Positions 14,132-18,240 of a DNA stretch of 18,240 nt are shown one piece after another. The notes beneath the pieces are model-generated. The model worked only from the letters and a program-made list of their open reading frames with translations. It was not told where the DNA came from and did no database searches. Each line of letters begins with the position of its first letter. Position 1 is the stretch's first letter. A program made the position numbers and the translations under genes. This DNA comes from Candidatus Zixiibacteriota bacterium (GTDB lineage Bacteria; Zixibacteria; MSB-5A5; GN15; JACZUZ01): the NCBI GenBank assembly GCA_022572905.1, contig JACZUZ010000003.1, forward strand, positions 1 through 18,240. Direction: 5' to 3'.

Positions 14132-16822
14132 CTAAGTATCCATCTCAAGAAGAGCTTTGTTAAGTATTCCGCCTTTGAGATATATCTCTACATCAACCGA
14201 AGTGTCCAGCCGGGCTATAACTTCAAATTCAAAAGAGGTTCCGTCATTTCTGGATACCTGAACCAGAATTTTTTGTCCGGCTTTTATATCATTACTCAGG
14301 CCTATCAGGCTGAATTCTTCAGTTCCAGTCAGTTTATGTGACGCAATGCTTTCGCTATTCATAAACTGCAGCGGCAGAACTCCCATCCCGACCAGATTAC
14401 TGCGGTGAATTCTTTCAAAGCTTTCCACGAGCACAGCTTTTACTCCCAGCAAAAGTGTCCCTTTGGCCGCCCAGTCGCGAGAAGAACCCGAGCCATATTC
14501 TTTTCCTCCGAGAACGATGAGCGAGACATTTTCTGTCTTGTATTTCATCGCGGCGGAATAGATGGTCATTTTTTCACCTGAAGGCTGATGGCAGGTGAAG
14601 CTTCCTTCAACTCCGGGTACCATCAGGTTCTTAATTCTAAGATTCCCGAAAGTTCCCCGAACCATAACCTGATCATTTCCTCGACGCGCGCCAAATGAAT
14701 TGAAATCCTTCGGAGAGACCCCCAGTGATTGCAAATACTCACCGGCCGGGCTGTTCGCCTGGATAGCGCCTGCCGGGGAGATATGATCGGTAGTTAACGA
14801 ATCTCCAAACACCGCCAACGCGCGCAAATTCCTGATGTCGTTTAAGGGTTCTATATCACGCGAGATATTGGCGAAAAACGGCGGCTCTTTGATATAAGTT
14901 GACTGTTCATTCCACTCATACAGAGCGCTTTTCGAGTCGGCTATTGCAAGCCAGCGCTCATTGCCGTCCCAAACGTTTGAATATTTAGCGGTAAACATCT
15001 CGCGTTGAACATGCGAATTGACAGTGTTGGTAATATCTTCATGTGACGGCCAGACGTCCTTTAGAAAAACAGGTTTGCCGTTGTCGTCTGTTCCCAGTGG
15101 CTCTGTTTCAAAATCGATGTCGATTCGCCCGGCCAGTCCGAACGCCACTACGAGCGGGGGGGACGCCAAATAACTGGCCTTCACCGCCTGATTAATTCTG
15201 CCTTCAAAGTTTCGATTACCACTTAGGGCCGAAGCGACAACCAGATTATCTTTTTCGATAGCCCTTGCGACATCTTCCGGCAATGGACCGCTATTTCCAA
15301 TACAAGTAGTGCATCCATAGGCGACCACATAGTAGCCCAGCTTTTCCAGATACGGCAATAGTCCGGAGTGGGTCAGATATTCCGTGACCACCTTCGAACC
15401 CGGCGCAAGCGATGTTTTAACATGTGGCGCCGTTTTCAATCCGAGATCAACCGCCTTCTTTGCCAGAAGTCCGGCCGCGAGCATCACCGACGGATTGCTG
15501 GTATTGGTGCAACTTGTAATCGCGGCGATGACAATCGATCCATGAGTGAGCGCTCCATTGTTCGCTCGATTATTATCTTTCAAATCACTTTCCGTTAAGT
15601 CGAATCCACGTTCTGCGGCTGGCGCCATTAGTGACGTGTGAAAGGATTTTTTTAGTTCCTTAAGCGCAACCAGATCTTGTGGTCTTTTGGGCCCCGCCAC
15701 TGATGGTTCAACCTCGCCCAAATCAATTTCCACAATGTCGCTGAACTCCGGGTCCGAAGTTTCGTCAGTTCGGAAAAGACCTTGTTCTTTGTAGTATCTC
15801 TCAACCAGATCAATATGCTCGGGAGAGCGTCCGGTTACATTCATATATCTGAGTGTTTCGTTATCAACCGGGAAATATCCTACCGTTGCGCCCTGCTCGG
15901 GTGACATATTGGAAATAGTGGCCCGATCCGCCAACGTCATCGTTGAGAGACCCTTACCGAAATATTCCACAAATGATCCAACCACACCCTTGTGGCGTAG
16001 TTTTTGGGTTATTATCAATACCAGATCCGTGGCTGTGGCTCCGTCGGGCAGAGCGCCGCTCAAACGCACTCCCACAACCGCGGGCGTTAGCATGAAAATC
16101 GGTAGGCCAAGCATGGCCGCTTCGGCTTCAATTCCGCCCACCCCCCAACCCAACACACCAAGCCCGTTTATCATGGGGGTATGCGAATCTGCGCCTACCA
16201 GAGTGTCAGGATAGGCCAGCGCTTGACCATCCTTCTCCGCTTCAAAAACCACGCAGGCCAGAAACTCCAGATTGACCTGATGTACGATTCCGGTAGCGGG
16301 TGGCGTAACCCGGAAATTATCGAATGAGCTCTGAGCCCATTTCAAAAACTCATAACGCTCCTGATTGCGCTCAAATTCTTTTTCGGCGTTGAATCGTAGC
16401 GCGTCTGCCTCGCCGAATCGATCCACCTGCACCGAATGATCAATTACCAAATCAACAGGTATTCTGGGTTTGATTTTAGTGGGGTCGCCGCCCAATTTTG
16501 CGAATGCGGAGCGCATTGCCGCAATGTCAACTATAGCCGGTACACCGGTATAATCCTGTAGCAAAACGCGTGCGGGAGCGAACGGAGTTTCAACTCTGTC
16601 CGTATCCTTGGCGGACCAGCCCGCCAGAGCGCGGACATGATCTTCGGTGATCGCTTTGTCATCGCAATTTCTCAATACCGATTCCAATAGAATCCGGATT
16701 GAATAAGGAAGGCGCGAAATTGCGCCAAGTCCCTGATCCTCCAGCTTTGAAAGCCGGTAGAATTTTCGTGGGCCTTTGCTTGAGCGTATTTCGCCTAAAG
16801 TGTCAAATTTATTGTGGATCAT
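14132..16822 (-). CDS. acnA: Aconitate hydratase, AcnA type
   Basis: It interconverts citrate and isocitrate through cis-aconitate in the TCA cycle; cytoplasmic. It has 896 residues, as usual for AcnA/IRP-type enzymes (about 890). The [4Fe-4S] ligands are C438 (in AITSCTNTSNPSVM), C504 and C507 (in YGCTTCIGNSGPL). Substrate motifs include LLQDYTGVPA (87-96), VIDHSVQVD (126-134) and VGADSHTPM (209-217). The swivelling C-terminal domain has DSLTTDHISPAG, SFGARRGND and GGKEYGSGSSRDWAAKGT. Start ATG 16822. Its promoter lies at 16925-16953, with a leader of about 95 nt that contains a hairpin. It heads the block that continues with gcvT 104 nt downstream. Confidence 0.97.
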   Translation of the reverse strand: MIHNKFDTLGEIRSSKGPRKFYRLSKLEDQGLGAISRLPYSIRILLESVLRNCDDKAITEDHVRALAGWSAKDTDRVETPFAPARVLLQDYTGVPAIVDIAAMRSAFAKLGGDPTKIKPRIPVDLVIDHSVQVDRFGEADALRFNAEKEFERNQERYEFLKWAQSSFDNFRVTPPATGIVHQVNLEFLACVVFEAEKDGQALAYPDTLVGADSHTPMINGLGVLGWGVGGIEAEAAMLGLPIFMLTPAVVGVRLSGALPDGATATDLVLIITQKLRHKGVVGSFVEYFGKGLSTMTLADRATISNMSPEQGATVGYFPVDNETLRYMNVTGRSPEHIDLVERYYKEQGLFRTDETSDPEFSDIVEIDLGEVEPSVAGPKRPQDLVALKELKKSFHTSLMAPAAERGFDLTESDLKDNNRANNGALTHGSIVIAAITSCTNTSNPSVMLAAGLLAKKAVDLGLKTAPHVKTSLAPGSKVVTEYLTHSGLLPYLEKLGYYVVAYGCTTCIGNSGPLPEDVARAIEKDNLVVASALSGNRNFEGRINQAVKASYLASPPLVVAFGLAGRIDIDFETEPLGTDDNGKPVFLKDVWPSHEDITNTVNSHVQREMFTAKYSNVWDGNERWLAIADSKSALYEWNEQSTYIKEPPFFANISRDIEPLNDIRNLRALAVFGDSLTTDHISPAGAIQANSPAGEYLQSLGVSPKDFNSFGARRGNDQVMVRGTFGNLRIKNLMVPGVEGSFTCHQPSGEKMTIYSAAMKYKTENVSLIVLGGKEYGSGSSRDWAAKGTLLLGVKAVLVESFERIHRSNLVGMGVLPLQFMNSESIASHKLTGTEEFSLIGLSNDIKAGQKILVQVSRNDGTSFEFEVIARLDTSVDVEIYLKGGILNKALLEMDT

Positions 16823-16835
16823 AGCTGGTTTTTGC

Positions 16836-16854
16836 GCTCAGTTCTGAGCTCCTC
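16836..16854 (-). promoter_or_regulatory. acnA leader: GAGGA ribosome-binding-like site next to a hairpin
   Basis: No ribosome binding site lies at normal distance from the acnA ATG. A GAGGA (16854-16850) sits about 27 nt upstream and is followed by a 5-bp hairpin GCTCA/TGAGC with a 4-nt loop (16849-16836). Folding would shorten the effective distance to about 13 nt. This is inference from layout only. Confidence 0.25.
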
Positions 16855-16924
16855 TTTTTGCCTCCCTTTCCTCTAGTTTGCGTCTGAGTAGAATAGTGAT
16901 AAGACTCAAACACTTACATTTAAG

Positions 16925-16953
16925 ATTCTAAGCGAATTGGGTCAGGAAATCAA
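16925..16953 (-). promoter_or_regulatory. Sigma70-like promoter of acnA
   Basis: Minus strand TTGATT (16953-16948) and TAGAAT (16930-16925) with exact 17-bp spacing. The predicted start near 16918 gives a leader of about 95 nt. Confidence 0.5.
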
Positions 16954-16990
16954 TTTCCGCCCTAATCTGGTACAGCGCTCCCCGATAGAT

Positions 16991-16996
16991 TATACT
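16991..16996 (+). promoter_or_regulatory. -10 box of a leaderless-looking promoter for the FAD-binding gene
   Basis: TATACT ends 8 nt before the ATG at 17005, and no ribosome binding site is present between them. A -10 box at this distance places the transcription start at or next to the A of the ATG. A poor -35 half-match (GGTACA, 16969-16974) lies 16 bp upstream. Confidence 0.5.
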
Positions 16997-17004
16997 TCGC
17001 CCCT

Positions 17005-17850
17005 ATGACTGATCCGCGTGAATTTGAAAAGATTGTCAGGGAGCGTTTTCCCGAAGGGCGACTGACATCTCAGAAGGGAATAGCCACTTTTCATCCCGAA
17101 AGCGGCCCCGAGGCCGCCGATTTGATTCGTCTGGCTAATCAGAAGGGTCAGAAACTGTTCATAACAGGTTTTGGAAACAATATAGACCCGCATGACAAGC
17201 GTTTCGCCAGTCTCGTCGTAATTCGCTCCGATCGTCTAAACTACATCAAAGAGCCGGAGAGGCTGAAAGTTGTAGTCGGCTCGGGATTTCCGCTGAGAGA
17301 GATAAACAAATATCTAAAAAGTTTTGAGCTTTACCTGCCGCTGGGAGATCTGCCATATGTCGGCTCGGTGGGTGGGGCGCTGGCGGTTGGCCTGACCGCC
17401 GACCGGGATGACGATGAGAGCGGCGCTGCCACAGCTCTTCCCATAAGTCGTTTTACCCTCGCGCTAAAAGTCGCCACGCCCACAGGAGAGTTGAAGACCT
17501 ATGGGACCACCTATGAAAAAGACCCCTCCGGCGAGAACTTCGCCCGTGCCCTCACTCCATCCTGGGGACTTTTCGGATTCATCGAGTCCGCGACTCTTAG
17601 AGTAATTCCGCTCTCCGCCAGAGAGGAGTATCCCAACTTACGCCAGCGCGAAGTAAGTCATTCTGCATTTCTGCACACAACTTTCCCGAAAGCTAAATTT
17701 TCAATTATAGCGGACAAGGAAAAGGCGCAATCAAAAAAAGAGGCGGATTTCTCCAGTTATATGGCTAAGATTCGCGCCAAACTCGATCCCAATGAGATAT
17801 TCCCAATTGTTAACGCTTCTCCGGCTTTTTCAAAACTCAAGAAAACCTGA
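17005..17850 (+). CDS. Short FAD-binding (PCMH-type) oxidoreductase-like protein
   Basis: It has 281 residues. The FAD_binding_4/PCMH domain covers about 25-205: TFHPESGPEAADLIRLANQK, then KLFITGFGNNID in place of the usual G-G-N loop, VVGSGFPLREINKYL, and the second flavin loop LPLGDLPYVGSVGGALAVGL (111-130). The domain closes with WGLFGFIESATLRVIPL. A short C-terminus ends SSYMAKIRAKLDPNEIFP, like the final helix (RIKxxLDPxxIF) of GlcD/GlcE-type flavoproteins. It is closest in style to glycolate oxidase GlcE (about 350 residues) but lacks most of the cap/substrate domain. The substrate is unknown; GlcD and GlcF partners are not in the window. Start ATG 17005 has a -10 box just before it and no ribosome binding site. 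Confidence 0.75.
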   Translation: MTDPREFEKIVRERFPEGRLTSQKGIATFHPESGPEAADLIRLANQKGQKLFITGFGNNIDPHDKRFASLVVIRSDRLNYIKEPERLKVVVGSGFPLREINKYLKSFELYLPLGDLPYVGSVGGALAVGLTADRDDDESGAATALPISRFTLALKVATPTGELKTYGTTYEKDPSGENFARALTPSWGLFGFIESATLRVIPLSAREEYPNLRQREVSHSAFLHTTFPKAKFSIIADKEKAQSKKEADFSSYMAKIRAKLDPNEIFPIVNASPAFSKLKKT

Positions 17851-17874
17851 TTCCGACTGGAATATACCCTAGGA

Positions 17875-17902
17875 TAAACAATTCTCAGCCCCATCCGATA
17901 AT
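17875..17902 (+). promoter_or_regulatory. Leaderless-looking promoter of pheA
   Basis: TAAACA (17875-17880, 4/6) and GATAAT (17897-17902, 5/6) with 16-bp spacing. The -10 box ends 6 nt before the ATG at 17909, so transcription would start at the ATG. Confidence 0.45.
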
Positions 17903-17908
17903 CCACCT

Positions 17909-18240
17909 ATGAGCAAATCTGATTCATCAGGCAAAAAATCAATCGCGTTTCAGGGAGAGCATGGCGCCCATTCGGAGGCCGCCGCGCGGCAACGTTTTGG
18001 CCCCGACGCGGTCACTATTCCTTGCGAAGAATTCGCGGATATTTATAAAGCAGTCTCAGAAGGGAAGGCTACACATGGCGTTGTTCCTATCGAGAACTCG
18101 CTGGTAGGTTCGATTCACCGCAACTATGACTTACTCCTTGAATGGGAACTGCCGGTGGTCGGCGAAATTAACTATCTGGTAAGCCACGCCCTGTTGGGAC
18201 GCAAGGGAACATCACTTGACAGCATAAACAAAGTTTACTC
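17909..18240 (+). CDS. pheA: Prephenate dehydratase, N-terminal part (runs off the window)
   Basis: It converts prephenate to phenylpyruvate in phenylalanine synthesis. The first 110 residues are visible. The first lobe of the periplasmic-binding-protein-like catalytic fold is clear: IAFQGEHGAHSEAAA (12-26), a YKAVSEGKATHGVVPIENS region, and GSIHRNYDLLLE, all hallmarks of PheA/PDT. The catalytic TRF motif and ACT regulatory domain lie beyond the window. No chorismate mutase domain is fused at the N-terminus, so this is the monofunctional type. Start ATG 17909 has no ribosome binding site but a -10-like box just upstream. It follows the FAD-binding gene by 58 nt but appears to have its own promoter. 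Confidence 0.92.
   Translation, partial: MSKSDSSGKKSIAFQGEHGAHSEAAARQRFGPDAVTIPCEEFADIYKAVSEGKATHGVVPIENSLVGSIHRNYDLLLEWELPVVGEINYLVSHALLGRKGTSLDSINKVY

Noticed and set aside
1..18240. CRISPR array, transposon, toxin-antitoxin or phage genes
   Set aside because: No regularly spaced repeats, terminal inverted repeats with transposase, or small paired genes were seen; gene content is housekeeping and envelope.

Overview
The window looks like a chromosomal, mostly housekeeping segment of a Gram-negative-type bacterium of moderate GC content. The evidence is a MacA-like membrane fusion protein, exported proteins with signal peptides, a BatA-type vWA membrane protein and a zinc-type L31. The gene mix (BatA-type aerotolerance protein, large secreted TPR/peptidase_MA-like protein, GcvT, AcnA) is reminiscent of FCB-group or candidate-phylum bacteria such as Zixibacteria; this is a weak inference from protein style only. 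I see no mobile element, CRISPR array, rRNA or tRNA.

Layout. (1) Positions 1-2386, plus strand: the C-terminal end of a MacA/HlyD-type periplasmic adaptor, a MacB/FtsX-type permease, and a secreted protein of unknown function with a possible SH3-like C-terminus. (2) A convergent junction near 2.4-2.5 kb with a perfect GC-rich inverted repeat. (3) Positions 2520-5270, minus strand: prfA (RF1), prmC (RF1/RF2 glutamine methyltransferase) and nth (endonuclease III), in that transcription order. (4) rpmE (L31), minus strand, with a recognisable sigma70-like promoter and a structured leader of about 115 nt. (5) Positions 5977-8519, minus strand: an ABC-F ATPase and a flavodoxin-fold NAD(P)H/FMN reductase-like protein overlapping by 4 nt. 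(6) Positions 8638-16822, minus strand: acnA, gcvT, a secreted TPR protein with a degenerate metallopeptidase-like domain, and a BatA-like vWA protein, ending at a Rho-independent terminator. (7) From 17005, plus strand: a short FAD-binding (PCMH-type) protein and the start of pheA (prephenate dehydratase). Both have a -10-like box so close to the ATG that they look leaderless.

Functional logic. PrmC methylates the GGQ glutamine of RF1, so enzyme and substrate are co-transcribed; L31 and the ABC-F factor next door are also ribosome-associated. AcnA and GcvT are central metabolism. The TPR and BatA proteins act in the envelope.

No complete new defence or mobile system is visible. The best leads are the secreted TPR protein whose HExxH site has been lost, the structured rpmE leader, the solitary BatA protein, the two leaderless-looking genes, and the cap-less FAD protein.
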